In this document: positions 9,324-18,147 of the stretch, in pieces | Layout of the letters: each line of letters opens with the position of its first letter | How positions within the stretch are numbered: the first letter of the stretch is position 1 | From: Gammaproteobacteria bacterium UBA3067 | GTDB taxonomy: Bacteria; Pseudomonadota; Gammaproteobacteria; Pseudomonadales; UBA3067 | DNA length: 30,450 bases | Reading direction: 5' to 3' | NCBI GenBank assembly: GCA_002366835.1 | Contig: DFBZ01000035.1 | Location: 1 to 30,450, forward strand | Made by a program: the position numbers and the translations under genes | Notes under the pieces: model-generated | Seen by the model: the letters and a program-made list of their open reading frames with translations, nothing else | Told to the model about the DNA's origin: nothing | The model's database searches: none

Positions 9324-11038
9324 CCCAAAAAGAGGAATGGGCAATTTCAAACACACTCTCTCCACACGCCGCCCACTGGGCTGAACAGTTATGTGAGCAG
9401 AAGCTACCGGTTCTGCCCCACACTGGCGCGCGCTTTTTAAAAGAATTAAATGCATCAGATATTTCTCTTGCCAAGCTGGCCCGTTATGTTGGTAATGACC
9501 CCGTGCTATCGCTTCACCTATTTAACGAAGCACAAAAATTAAGTACGGATTCAAACGGCGGTATAACGCGGCTTGATCACTGCCTTTCCATGATGGGCAT
9601 TACACGCGCTAAAAAAGTCGCCAACAATATCCCTATATTAAAAGTGGCGCGACGCTCCTATTGCTATCAACGCTATATCTCTTCGATTCAACAAAGCCAG
9701 TTTGCGGCCCACCTAACCGCCTCTTGGTCAACTAACACCTTCCAGAAAACAGACAACCCGCTGTATTCACCAGCACTTTTTTATGGCTGCGGCGCTTGGT
9801 TTTTATGGCGCTTTGAGTTTGAAAAAATCACTCAAATAGAAGAGCTTGTTTTTAACCAACACCTTTCTTTAGAGAAGGCTGAAATAGAGACCTTCGGCTG
9901 CTCGATAAAAGAAATCAGTGCTGCCATCGTCAAGCGCTCGGGGCTACCCAGCACCTCAATCAATGCATTATCCATGGATTGGAAAGCACACTTAAAAACC
10001 TTGGCCAGCATTAACCACAGCAAATTAGAAGATGACAAACGAGAAGTTATCCCCTCTAACCCTGAGATTAATCTGCTTAGAAGTGACACAGCAAAAGTCT
10101 GCCTCGCAAATGAATTAGCCGCACAACTTCAGCACCGCCACTACGAACACCCTCACACTAAACGGGTAATGAAAATCAGCGCTGCATTACTTAGCCGCTC
10201 GGTAGAAAGCCACAGAAACAAAACGCAGAAACTTGTTTTGTCTTTTTCAAAAAAAAACCACTACCCCGGCATTATGCCCCCAGCCGCCAACATGTTGTTT
10301 TTGCCTCGAAAAGAAAGCTCAAAAGAACACCAAAACTGCTATCTGGGCTACTTGCAACATTCTGATTTAAATATAAAAACGGCCTGGAAAGAGGCAAACG
10401 AAAAACCAGCACTCAATGGCGCTATAAACAAGGAAAACAAAAAACCAAGCCCATTAAACGTTAATAAATCACTGTCTTCGGCAATGCCCCAGCTATGGAA
10501 ACACCTTCACGACACATCATCTAAAAGTAAAGATCTGAAGCAGCAGGAGTTTGATGCCTTCCTCCCCCTGTTGCAGCAGCTCCCTCCAGCCAAAACAGAA
10601 GAAGACACTGAGGAGTTTCTGAGAGTTTGCTGCATGGCACTCAGCAACTACGTGGGGTTTTCACGCATAGCATTTTTTCGCTTGCTCCCAGAAAATAAAT
10701 TAGCGTATCAATGTGGTGCAGGTTTCCAGAAACAAGAAACATTTCTAAAAGAACCCTTCGCCATTACTCCCCCCCAGTTAATCACTAAACTTCTCGCGCA
10801 GCCCAACGGCTTCTGGCTTAAAGCAGCAAATAATGACAAAGTTTTACCGCTGCTTGCCAAAGGGATTTTACGCATCAGTCATGACCAGGGTTTTGTCTTG
10901 ATGTCTATTTTTCACAACAATCACGCTCTCGGCCTGTTTTACTGTGATCGTAAGGGCCTTAAGGGGGTGATTGACGAGCATCAATACAAGGCGTTTAAAC
11001 ATCTCTGTCAGGTCTGCACCCAAACATTCTCCCCATAA
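9320..11038 (+). CDS. HDOD-domain protein with C-terminal GAF-like region
   Basis: 572 residues. Residues about 10-230 form an HDOD domain, a catalytically degenerate relative of HD phosphohydrolases: WAEQLCEQKLPVLPHTGARF, LAKLARYVGNDPVLSLHLF and LDHCLSMMGITRAKK. A polar, lysine-rich linker follows. The last 140 residues (EEFLRVCCMALSNYVGFSRI, LGLFYCDRKG) resemble a GAF sensory domain. HDOD proteins are signalling adaptors, often tied to motility or biofilm control; here it is beside motAB. The only usable start is TTG 9320, because an in-frame TAA lies at 9311-9313. No clear ribosome site precedes it, which points to coupling with the small ORF ending at 9323 or to a wrong N-terminus. The function is not established. 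Confidence 0.82.
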   Translation: MTQKEEWAISNTLSPHAAHWAEQLCEQKLPVLPHTGARFLKELNASDISLAKLARYVGNDPVLSLHLFNEAQKLSTDSNGGITRLDHCLSMMGITRAKKVANNIPILKVARRSYCYQRYISSIQQSQFAAHLTASWSTNTFQKTDNPLYSPALFYGCGAWFLWRFEFEKITQIEELVFNQHLSLEKAEIETFGCSIKEISAAIVKRSGLPSTSINALSMDWKAHLKTLASINHSKLEDDKREVIPSNPEINLLRSDTAKVCLANELAAQLQHRHYEHPHTKRVMKISAALLSRSVESHRNKTQKLVLSFSKKNHYPGIMPPAANMLFLPRKESSKEHQNCYLGYLQHSDLNIKTAWKEANEKPALNGAINKENKKPSPLNVNKSLSSAMPQLWKHLHDTSSKSKDLKQQEFDAFLPLLQQLPPAKTEEDTEEFLRVCCMALSNYVGFSRIAFFRLLPENKLAYQCGAGFQKQETFLKEPFAITPPQLITKLLAQPNGFWLKAANNDKVLPLLAKGILRISHDQGFVLMSIFHNNHALGLFYCDRKGLKGVIDEHQYKAFKHLCQVCTQTFSP

Positions 11039-11144
11039 ACACCGTCGGATCTTCGCCCCTCATCTATTTATTTACCCCCTCCCATCCGTTACCATTAAGG
11101 CGTTTTAGTCGTCAAAAATAGCGCTTGATAAGGGGGTATATTAG

Positions 11145-11333
11145 TGGAAGCACCAAACACTGAAATCCCTCGACATTCGCGCTGAAGACGGCATAGCCAC
11201 CCATTGCCAGACTCACCATCGTTCCGGTTTCACCTACCTGCTGAGCAAAGTATTAGGCTTTGCCAATATCAAAGCTTACCCTGGGTCAGGGTGCGAATGG
11301 GGCAATGATGACAATACGCCGGTAGAAACTTAA
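11145..11333 (+). pseudogene. Rhodanese (thiosulfate sulfurtransferase, RhdA-like), C-terminal remnant
   Basis: A frame without a start codon (stop TAG at 11142-11144) reads about 62 residues and ends TPVET at TAA 11331. It contains the complete RhdA-type active-site loop ATHCQTHHRSGFTYLLSKVL and then FANIKAYPGSGCEWGNDDN. As I recall Azotobacter RhdA, the same stretch reads THCQTHHRSGFTYLVAKAL and GSWSEWGN. So only about the last fifth of a 270-residue enzyme is left, starting near the region equivalent to EDLGI. In the stump, the conserved GSWSEWG has become GSGCEWG. In Pseudomonas, rhdA sits directly before psd, which supports decay in place and not random homology. Confidence 0.85.
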
Positions 11334-11348
11334 TAGGAGAGGTACCCT

Positions 11349-12263
11349 TTGAACCCAGACAAGTTGGATGAATTGCTTCATCTTGGACAACGCATTCCCC
11401 ATCACCCGATTTCACGTTTAGCCGGTAAAATAGCAGAAAGCCGCTTTCCACCACTCAAAAACCTGCTGATTCAGGGTTTTATTAACGCTTACAACGTCAA
11501 TATGGCAGAAGCTGTTACCAGTAATCCAAAACGCTACAGCAGCTTTAATTCATTTTTCACCCGCCCACTTGCCCCCGGTGCCCGTCCCATTGCTCCGAAT
11601 GAAAGCGCCCTTATCAGCCCGGCAGATGGCCAGCTTTCACAATTTGGCAATATCAACAACGACCGACTGATTCAGGCCAAGGGTAAAGATTTCAGCTTGG
11701 CCGCTTTGCTTGGGCATACGGCACAAACCGGAGAGGCAGCAAGTACCGCCCTGCCAAACTACTGCTCCCACTTTCAGAATGGAAAGTTTGCCACCGTTTA
11801 TCTTTCACCCAGCGACTATCACCGAGTACATATGCCTCTCGATGGCACGCTAACAGATATGGTTTATATTCCCGGCAAACTTTTTTCCGTCAATGAACGT
11901 ACCGCTCGCCTAGAGCACGAACTATTTGCCCGAAATGAACGTGTGGTTTGTTTTTTTGATACCGAAATCGGCAAGGTTGCCGTGATCTTGGTGGGCGCAA
12001 TGATTGTCGCCAGCATGGCAACGGTGTGGAGCGGCATACTGCCAACGAGAGATGAAGTCACTCATACCTCTTATCAGCCGGGGCAAGTGACACTAAAAAA
12101 AGGCGATGAAATGGGCCACTTTCAACTGGGCTCTACCGTTATTATGTTGCTGCCCCAGCACCGTTTTGCTTTTGAAGCCAGCCTGGAGCTTGGGCAAAAA
12201 TTGAGAATGGGGGAAGCAGTGGGCGCCATGGCTACAACGCCAAGCACCGAAGCCACTTCTTAA
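11349..12263 (+). CDS. psd: Phosphatidylserine decarboxylase proenzyme
   Basis: 304 residues. It decarboxylates phosphatidylserine to phosphatidylethanolamine at the inner membrane. The proenzyme cleaves itself within LGST (260-263) between G261 and S262, giving the small subunit its N-terminal pyruvoyl group. Other family signatures: NSFFTRPLAPGARP (67-80), SPADGQLS (90-97) with the conserved aspartate D93, and YLSPSDYHRVHMP (151-163) with the conserved histidines. Length is normal for the bacterial type I enzyme. The start is TTG, preceded by TAGGAGAGG, a strong ribosome site at good distance. It lies just after the rhodanese stump, whose TAA is 15 bases upstream. Confidence 0.97.
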   Translation: MNPDKLDELLHLGQRIPHHPISRLAGKIAESRFPPLKNLLIQGFINAYNVNMAEAVTSNPKRYSSFNSFFTRPLAPGARPIAPNESALISPADGQLSQFGNINNDRLIQAKGKDFSLAALLGHTAQTGEAASTALPNYCSHFQNGKFATVYLSPSDYHRVHMPLDGTLTDMVYIPGKLFSVNERTARLEHELFARNERVVCFFDTEIGKVAVILVGAMIVASMATVWSGILPTRDEVTHTSYQPGQVTLKKGDEMGHFQLGSTVIMLLPQHRFAFEASLELGQKLRMGEAVGAMATTPSTEATS

Positions 12264-12331
12264 TTATTAGTCGCTATTCAGCGCAAGCTATCGCTACACA
12301 AATTTGTGCGTGCCCAGAGGTGTTCCATTTT

Positions 12332-12856
12332 TTAGTGATCAAGATATTCCGCCACTTTTATTAACTTGGGCGGAATAGTAATCTGACAGTATCCATTCCC
12401 AGGGTTGTTATTAAAATAACCCTGGTGATACGATTCCGCCTCATAAAATGGCACGGGGCTTTGAACGGCTGTCACAACTGCCTTTTTATAAATACCGCTA
12501 TTTTCTATTTCTTGAATGAATGACTCTGCCGTTTGTAACTGCTCGGGGTTTTGATAAAAAATAATAGAACGATATTGCGTGCCCACATCATTGCCTTGTC
12601 GATTAAGGCTCGTCGGGTCATGGATAGAAAAAAATATTTTCAGTAGCGTTTTATAGTCAATAATTTCGTTATCAAAGGACAATTTAACAACTTCCGCATG
12701 GCCGGTTTTCCCCGTGCATATTTGTTCATAGCTGGGGTTCAAGCCTTCTCCACCCGCGTACCCGCAAATGGAAGATGTAAGCCCGTTAACGCGGCGATAA
12801 ACGCTATCCAAACACCAAAAACAACCTCCTCCCAAAATAGCCGTTTCTATTGACAT
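12332..12856 (-). CDS. msrA: Peptide methionine-(S)-sulfoxide reductase A
   Basis: 174 residues, normal for MsrA, which repairs the S-epimer of methionine sulfoxide in oxidised proteins using thioredoxin. The catalytic cysteine is C12 in GGGCFWCLDSVYRRVNG. Other conserved pieces are GYAGGEGLNPSYEQICTG, VVKLSFDNE, HDPTSLNRQGNDVGTQYRS and AESYHQGYF, followed by a C-terminal cysteine in GYCQITIPPKL that can resolve the disulfide. It is convergent with psd, with a 68-base gap containing the 12-bp palindrome CACAAATTTGTG (12297-12308), and lies downstream of cobN on the same strand. Confidence 0.97.
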   Translation of the reverse strand: MSIETAILGGGCFWCLDSVYRRVNGLTSSICGYAGGEGLNPSYEQICTGKTGHAEVVKLSFDNEIIDYKTLLKIFFSIHDPTSLNRQGNDVGTQYRSIIFYQNPEQLQTAESFIQEIENSGIYKKAVVTAVQSPVPFYEAESYHQGYFNNNPGNGYCQITIPPKLIKVAEYLDH

Positions 12857-12906
12857 CCTTCCCCCCGAGTAATTTATACATTTCTATGAGTAATATTAAA
12901 AACAAT

Positions 12907-12931
12907 CCAAGTTGCCCAGATTAATACTTGG
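12907..12931 (-). terminator. Candidate terminator after cobN
   Basis: On the minus strand, CCAAGT (12931-12926) pairs with ACTTGG (12912-12907) across a 13-base loop and is followed by ATTGTTTTTAAT. The hairpin includes the cobN stop codon. The stem is only six pairs, so strength is uncertain. Confidence 0.4.
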
Positions 12932-15900
12932 CATTCCCTTCTTTTGTTGCATCAATATCTAGCAGCAAGTCTTGCAATTTGTCAGCATATTCATCCGGCT
13001 CTTGCCATAAACCACGCTGTGTTGCTTCCAGTAGGCGTTCAGCCATTTCTTCCAGAGCGCTCGGATTATGTTCCTGCATAAATGCTTTATTGCTTTCATC
13101 GAACACTAAACTATCTGTAACCGATTCGTATTGATAATCATCTATCAGGTTAGTGGTGGCATCATAGGCAAATAAATAATCCACCGTTGCCGCCATCTCA
13201 AATGCACCTTTATAGCCATGAGATTGCATAGCGGTGATCCACTTAGGGTTCAATACACGCGAACGAATCACCCGATTCAGTTCTTCTTTTAGGGTTCTAA
13301 CCTTAGGCGCGCTGGGGTTTGAGTGGTCATTATGGTACACCACGGGTTCCTGCCCAGAAAAACTGGCCACTGCATTGGCCATGCCGCCTTGAAACTGGTA
13401 GTAGTCATCTGAGTCTAGTATGTCGTGCTCACGGTTATCCTGATTTTGCACAACTGCTTCCAGAGAACTTAAACGGTTTTGAAAGGCTTGTTTGGCTTCG
13501 ATGCCATCTTGGCTATTTTTATCTGAACCATAAGCAAAACCACCCCAATTCAAATAGGCTTCTGCGAGGTCTTCTCGCGTTTCCCAGCAACGCTCATCGA
13601 TCAAACCTTGCAAACCTGCGCCATAGGCACCGGGTTTACTACCAAAGACTCGGAAGCTGGCTTGTCGCTGCGCTTGCTCTTGTTCTAGCCCTTCCGCTAT
13701 TAATGATTGAACCCTGTCATTAATATGATTCTGAATAGTATTCATGCCACCAGGGTCATCGAAACTTACTAAAGCCTGCACAGCCGCATCGTAAAGTTTC
13801 ATTACGTTGGGGAAGGCATCTCGAAAAAAACCTGACACGCGTAACGTTACATCCACACGCGGGCGTTTTAATAATTGCGTTGGAATAATTTCAAAATCAA
13901 CCACCCGCTGGGAACCTTGCGCCCATATTGGCTTTATGCCCATCAAGCAAAATGCCTGAGCGATATCATCCCCGCCGGTGCGCATAGTAGCCGTACCCCA
14001 AACCGATAGGCCTAGCGACTGAGGGTAATCACCAAACTCTTGTAAATGGCGCTCAATCAAGGCTTGTGCTGATTTTTGCCCGAGCGCCCATGCGGCAGGT
14101 GAAGGAATCGAGCGATTATCCACCGAGAAAAAGTTCCTGCCTGTGGGCAAGGTATCTAATCGACCTCGCGTTGGCGCACCGCTGGGCCCCGGCTCAACAA
14201 ATCGCCCATTCAAACCCTCAAGCAAGGCCTTAATTTCTTGTTCGGCGCTTTTTTCTAAAGCCCGTTTCAATACGGCTTTAGCATAATCAAGTTGCTGGGC
14301 TGTATTTTTATAGCGTTGATAAAAAGACGCCGCCATTTTATTTTCTTGAATAACGTAGTGCTCGATCCATTCCAACGCCAAAAGTTCTAGGCGCTCGCGG
14401 GTATCCGCGTCTGTACGCCAAAGTGCATTTGTGAGCGTTTGAAGAATTTCTGGCCTGCTGCCTAACCAAGGATTAGCGCTTGCTGCCAGCGGGTTAAACG
14501 CCTCACCGTCTAGCAGTAAATTCAGATCATTGGCAATATTGTGCAGCAAGCCCTGGTTTTGTGAACCCTGCCCCCTGGGAAGCCGAAGTAGTGCAACGAG
14601 GGTTTCCGCTAATTTTTTATTATCCGGCAGTTGCCCAAGCACATGCAGGCCATGCCGAATTTGCGCTTCTTTAATTTCGCAAAGGTAGGTATCCAGCTCG
14701 AGCAACACCTCGTCGTCTTCAAGCTGCGACGAGCAGGAAAGCTCCTGAAGCAGGTTCGTATCCTTGACCTGCTCGATGATTTGCTCTCTCAGCCACTGCT
14801 CTCGACGAACATCCATCCCCATCGCTTGATAGTATTCGTCCACCAGGTTTTCAAGCTCTGCCAGTTCACCATAGACTTCGGCACGAGCCATGGGCGGCAT
14901 AAGGTGGTCAATAATCACTGCCTGCGTTCGACGTTTCGCTTGCGCACCCTCACCTGGGTCGTTAACAATAAAGGGGTAAAAATGCGGCATCGGCCCCAAG
15001 GCGACATCAGGCCAGCATGTTTCGGATAGGCCACTGCCTTTACCCGGCAACCATTCTAAATTGCCATGCTTTCCAACATGCACAATGGCATCCACCTGAT
15101 AAATATGACGCAACCAAAAGTAATAGGCTAAATAACTATGCGGCGGGACCAAATCGGGGTCATGGTAATTGGCCAATAAGTCCATATTAAAACCGCGTGC
15201 AGGTTGAATACCCACAAAGGTTTCACCGAGGCGGATTCCCGCCAGCATCATACGATTATTTCTGCATTTTGGATCTTGCTCTGGCTCACCCCATCGACTT
15301 AAAACCGCCTGCTGATTTTCTTCCGGCATCTGCTGAAAATAATGCCGGTAATTTTCCAGACTCATACTCTGCCAACAGGGTAGTTGATGCAATGTATTGG
15401 GGTTATTGGTCACGGCACCCAGTAAGGCTTTAATTAAACCCGTGCCGTCCTTGGGAATATCAGCAACTGGGTAGCCCGCATCTGCCAAGGCAGTGAGTAT
15501 ATTAATTGTGGACAGTGGCGTATCTAAACCCACGCCATTGCCAATGCGCCCGTCTTTAGTGGGATAGTTCGCAAGGATTAATGCAAGGCGTTTTTCTTTA
15601 TTCGGTTTTAATGCCAGCTGACAAAAACCCATCGCGAGTTTTGCGATAAATATGGCGCGCTCTTTATGCAGTACATATTGCACCACAGAGATCTGACAAC
15701 GCTCAGAATAGTACGCTTCCGATTTAAAACTGATTGCTCGGGTAATAATGCGGCCATCCATCTCGGGCAGCACGACCTGCATGGCAATATCACGGCTTCT
15801 TAGGCCCTGGTGGTAGGATTTCCAATCATCTTCGGTACTACTGGATAACACCAGCTGCAAAACCGGCAGTTCTTTTTTGAATGGTGATGAAAAACATGTC

Positions 15901-16775
15901 GGCTCTGATGACAGCTCAGGGCTAGAAACCGTATTACTGGCAAAACCCGTGGTATTAATAATCAGCTTGGCCGCCGACTGTTCAATCAGCGCATTGACCA
16001 AAACGAGGGATTCAGGGTCTTTTAATGAGGTGATTGCAATGGGCAAAGGCTGTAAGCCTTCTGCCTCTAACACAGCAATCAAGGCATCAAACATGGCGGT
16101 ATTGGCACTTTGTAAGTGGCTTCGGTAAAACAGGAGAACACAGACCGAATCTGGCTTAGTTTTCCATCGTTGCTGCCAATCAACAAAACTTGCTTGAAAG
16201 TGTTTCGCCTTTGAGTTTGGCATATACATCATGCAATGTGGCAGTGTTTCAGGCGCATGCCAAAGGCTGTTGTATGCCAGATATTCCGCAGCTAGAAAAT
16301 GGAAGAGCTGCTGATTATTAAGTGCCCCACCTTGACGCAAGTAACGCCACACGCGAATAGCCTGCTCTGCGTTTACGGTGGATGCATTAATGAGGCTTTC
16401 ATCAGCCTCATCATCACCGGGCACTAATATCAGCGTTCTTTTATTCGAGGCACTTGTATCATTAGCCCAAGCGAGCAACTGATCAAAGCCATATTGCCAA
16501 TAAGCCGCCCCGCCCAAAAAGGACACCACCACCACCTTGGCGTGATCGAGCACCTTATCTTGGTATAGATCCAGGGCAGCCGGTTTGATGAGCTGCATCC
16601 AGTTGGCCAAACGAATAGATGGAAAGTCAGCTGGCAGTTGTTCAGCGGAGTTCGCCAAAGCGGCCAATGCGCTGTCGGCAGCCGATAACACGACAATATC
16701 TGCGGGTGTTTGTTGAAGGTCTATAATGCCTTCGTCGTCACTAAAGCCTCCTGGCTGTGCGGCTAGTAAGTGCAT
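12921..16775 (-). CDS. cobN: Cobaltochelatase large subunit CobN
   Basis: 1284 residues, full length for CobN, the porphyrin-binding subunit of the ATP-dependent CobNST chelatase that inserts cobalt into hydrogenobyrinate a,c-diamide in the aerobic (late) B12 route. It is a relative of magnesium chelatase ChlH/BchH. Visible landmarks: LILANYPTKDGRIGNGVGLD (399-418), FVGIQPARGF (520-529), DAIVHVGKHGNLEWLPGKG (562-580), DPGEGAQAKRRTQAVIIDHL shortly after, and WGTATMRTGGDDIAQAFCLMG in the C-terminal half. It follows cobW by ten bases on the same strand, so the two form an operon. CobS and CobT partners are not in this window and would need to be encoded elsewhere, or a ChlD/ChlI pair used. Confidence 0.96.
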   Translation of the reverse strand: MHLLAAQPGGFSDDEGIIDLQQTPADIVVLSAADSALAALANSAEQLPADFPSIRLANWMQLIKPAALDLYQDKVLDHAKVVVVSFLGGAAYWQYGFDQLLAWANDTSASNKRTLILVPGDDEADESLINASTVNAEQAIRVWRYLRQGGALNNQQLFHFLAAEYLAYNSLWHAPETLPHCMMYMPNSKAKHFQASFVDWQQRWKTKPDSVCVLLFYRSHLQSANTAMFDALIAVLEAEGLQPLPIAITSLKDPESLVLVNALIEQSAAKLIINTTGFASNTVSSPELSSEPTCFSSPFKKELPVLQLVLSSSTEDDWKSYHQGLRSRDIAMQVVLPEMDGRIITRAISFKSEAYYSERCQISVVQYVLHKERAIFIAKLAMGFCQLALKPNKEKRLALILANYPTKDGRIGNGVGLDTPLSTINILTALADAGYPVADIPKDGTGLIKALLGAVTNNPNTLHQLPCWQSMSLENYRHYFQQMPEENQQAVLSRWGEPEQDPKCRNNRMMLAGIRLGETFVGIQPARGFNMDLLANYHDPDLVPPHSYLAYYFWLRHIYQVDAIVHVGKHGNLEWLPGKGSGLSETCWPDVALGPMPHFYPFIVNDPGEGAQAKRRTQAVIIDHLMPPMARAEVYGELAELENLVDEYYQAMGMDVRREQWLREQIIEQVKDTNLLQELSCSSQLEDDEVLLELDTYLCEIKEAQIRHGLHVLGQLPDNKKLAETLVALLRLPRGQGSQNQGLLHNIANDLNLLLDGEAFNPLAASANPWLGSRPEILQTLTNALWRTDADTRERLELLALEWIEHYVIQENKMAASFYQRYKNTAQQLDYAKAVLKRALEKSAEQEIKALLEGLNGRFVEPGPSGAPTRGRLDTLPTGRNFFSVDNRSIPSPAAWALGQKSAQALIERHLQEFGDYPQSLGLSVWGTATMRTGGDDIAQAFCLMGIKPIWAQGSQRVVDFEIIPTQLLKRPRVDVTLRVSGFFRDAFPNVMKLYDAAVQALVSFDDPGGMNTIQNHINDRVQSLIAEGLEQEQAQRQASFRVFGSKPGAYGAGLQGLIDERCWETREDLAEAYLNWGGFAYGSDKNSQDGIEAKQAFQNRLSSLEAVVQNQDNREHDILDSDDYYQFQGGMANAVASFSGQEPVVYHNDHSNPSAPKVRTLKEELNRVIRSRVLNPKWITAMQSHGYKGAFEMAATVDYLFAYDATTNLIDDYQYESVTDSLVFDESNKAFMQEHNPSALEEMAERLLEATQRGLWQEPDEYADKLQDLLLDIDATKEGNAKY

Positions 16776-16785
16776 GAAATACTCT

Positions 16786-17871
16786 CTACGCTACTTCTGC
16801 TCCTTTTAACGCTTGCTTTATTGTGGCTTCATCGATGCCTTTGCCAATAAATACTAGGCTGGTTTGGCGTGGTTCGTCTGCCGCCCACAGTCGATCAAAG
16901 TGTATATCCAAACGCTCCCCCACGGCCTGCAAAACCTGACGCATCGGCTTGCCCGGCAAAGCGGCAAAACCTTTAGCGCGGAAAATATTATTATTCGCCA
17001 GTAACTCGTTAAGTATGCCCTGCAACTTATCGCTATCCACCTCGCCCAACTTAATCACAAAGGAGTCAAAGTGATCATGGGCATGATCGTGATGCGCGCC
17101 ATGGGCATGATGATGGTCGTGGTGATTGTGTACATGGTCTATATTGTCTTCTGCTGCAGACTCAAAGCCTATCAAAACGCCAAGTTCCGCCTCACCATGG
17201 CTGATGTAGGTGGTTTTTACCGAAGCCGGCACAACCGCATCCACCACGGTTTTAACTCGCCCTCGTGAGCCCTCATCTAATAAATCATTCTTGCTCACCA
17301 CCACAAGGTCTGCCGCGCTTAGCTGGTCGTCTAACAGTTCTTGCAAACTGGGGTCATGGTTCAAGCTGTCATCGGCCAGACGTTGGGCTTGAACCCCTTG
17401 CTCATTATGGGCAAAACGCCCAGCGGCAACGGCGGGGCCATCCACAACAGTAATAACCGCATCAACGGTACAATGTTGTTTAATTTCTGGCCAGTTAAAA
17501 GCTTGTACCAAGGGTTTAGGCAGCGCCAAGCCGGAGGTTTCAATCAGGATATGATCAATATCATCACGACGCGCCACCAGTTTTTGCATAACCGGTAAAA
17601 ACTCTTCTTCCACGGTGCAACAAATACAGCCATTAGCAAGCTCGTAAATGCCGCTTTCTCCCTCACCGGCGACGACTTCTGCGGCCTCGTCTTCACAATC
17701 CAAAGGGCAACTTCTTAGTAGGTCGGCATCAATATCCAGCTCACCAAATTCGTTTACAATAACGGCGATACGTTTGCCGGCTGCCTGCTTTAGAACATTC
17801 GATAACAACGTTGTTTTCCCACTCCCCAAAAAGCCAGTGACAACGGTTGCGGGGATTTTGTTTAACTGCAT
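16786..17871 (-). CDS. cobW: CobW-type GTPase metallochaperone
   Basis: 361 residues of the G3E (COG0523) GTPase family. The P-loop is GFLGSGKTTLL (13-23), the metal-binding motif GCICC is at 81-85 (in the family these cysteines coordinate the metal), ETSGLALP at 111-118 follows, and SKND (193-196) is the guanine-specificity motif. A His-rich stretch occupies about 246-267 (repeated HDHHHAHG-like units), then the CobW C-terminal domain. CobW binds Co(II) with GTP and is thought to deliver it to the chelatase; adjacency to cobN makes that role likely here in preference to zinc handling. The leader upstream holds a terminator-like hairpin (17924-17960), so the cobW-cobN operon may be controlled by attenuation. 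Confidence 0.94.
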   Translation of the reverse strand: MQLNKIPATVVTGFLGSGKTTLLSNVLKQAAGKRIAVIVNEFGELDIDADLLRSCPLDCEDEAAEVVAGEGESGIYELANGCICCTVEEEFLPVMQKLVARRDDIDHILIETSGLALPKPLVQAFNWPEIKQHCTVDAVITVVDGPAVAAGRFAHNEQGVQAQRLADDSLNHDPSLQELLDDQLSAADLVVVSKNDLLDEGSRGRVKTVVDAVVPASVKTTYISHGEAELGVLIGFESAAEDNIDHVHNHHDHHHAHGAHHDHAHDHFDSFVIKLGEVDSDKLQGILNELLANNNIFRAKGFAALPGKPMRQVLQAVGERLDIHFDRLWAADEPRQTSLVFIGKGIDEATIKQALKGAEVA

Positions 17872-17923
17872 AAAAACTCCAAACTATAGAAATTGTGGGA
17901 AATTCAGTCTATTCAGCACAACT

Positions 17924-17960
17924 AAAAAAGGCCTGAGAGCGCCTGCCATCAAGCCAGGCC
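17924..17960 (-). terminator. Intrinsic terminator-like hairpin in the cobW leader
   Basis: On the minus strand, GGCCTG (17960-17955) pairs with CAGGCC (17935-17930) and is followed at once by TTTTTT (17929-17924). It lies about 53 bases before the cobW start, and no minus-strand gene lies close upstream to need it, since the next gene there (cbiX) is on the plus strand. A second CAGGC copy at 17945-17941 can pair with the same 5' arm, giving an alternative stem that excludes the terminator. This is the layout of a transcription attenuator. I did not find the B12-box of a cobalamin riboswitch. Confidence 0.55.
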
Positions 17961-18147
17961 GCGCCCTAAGTCGAGGCGGGCATTGTAATAAATTTGCCCT
18001 CAAAGATACATTGACGCCACTTTTATTTGACCTGTGCCCTTTTCCAATGCACGCAAAGGCAAGATAATAGCCCGCTATTTTGTCGTCTTATTTGTAATTT
18101 ACGTTATGGCCGAAGCAGCCGACATGGCATATTTTAGAGAGCCCCTT

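Noticed and set aside
17872..18147. Cobalamin riboswitch upstream of cobW or cbiX
   Set aside because: The gene context invites it, but I could not find the B12 box (GCCACTG) or the conserved GGGAA/GTGAAA blocks in proper order on either strand; the nearest resemblance, CGCCACTT at about 18014, is isolated. Only the terminator-like hairpin is reported.
18034..18147. N-terminal extension of CbiX from GTG 18034
   Set aside because: The extra 38 residues have no resemblance to the family start, and ATG 18148 has a ribosome site and the normal distance to CGHGSR.
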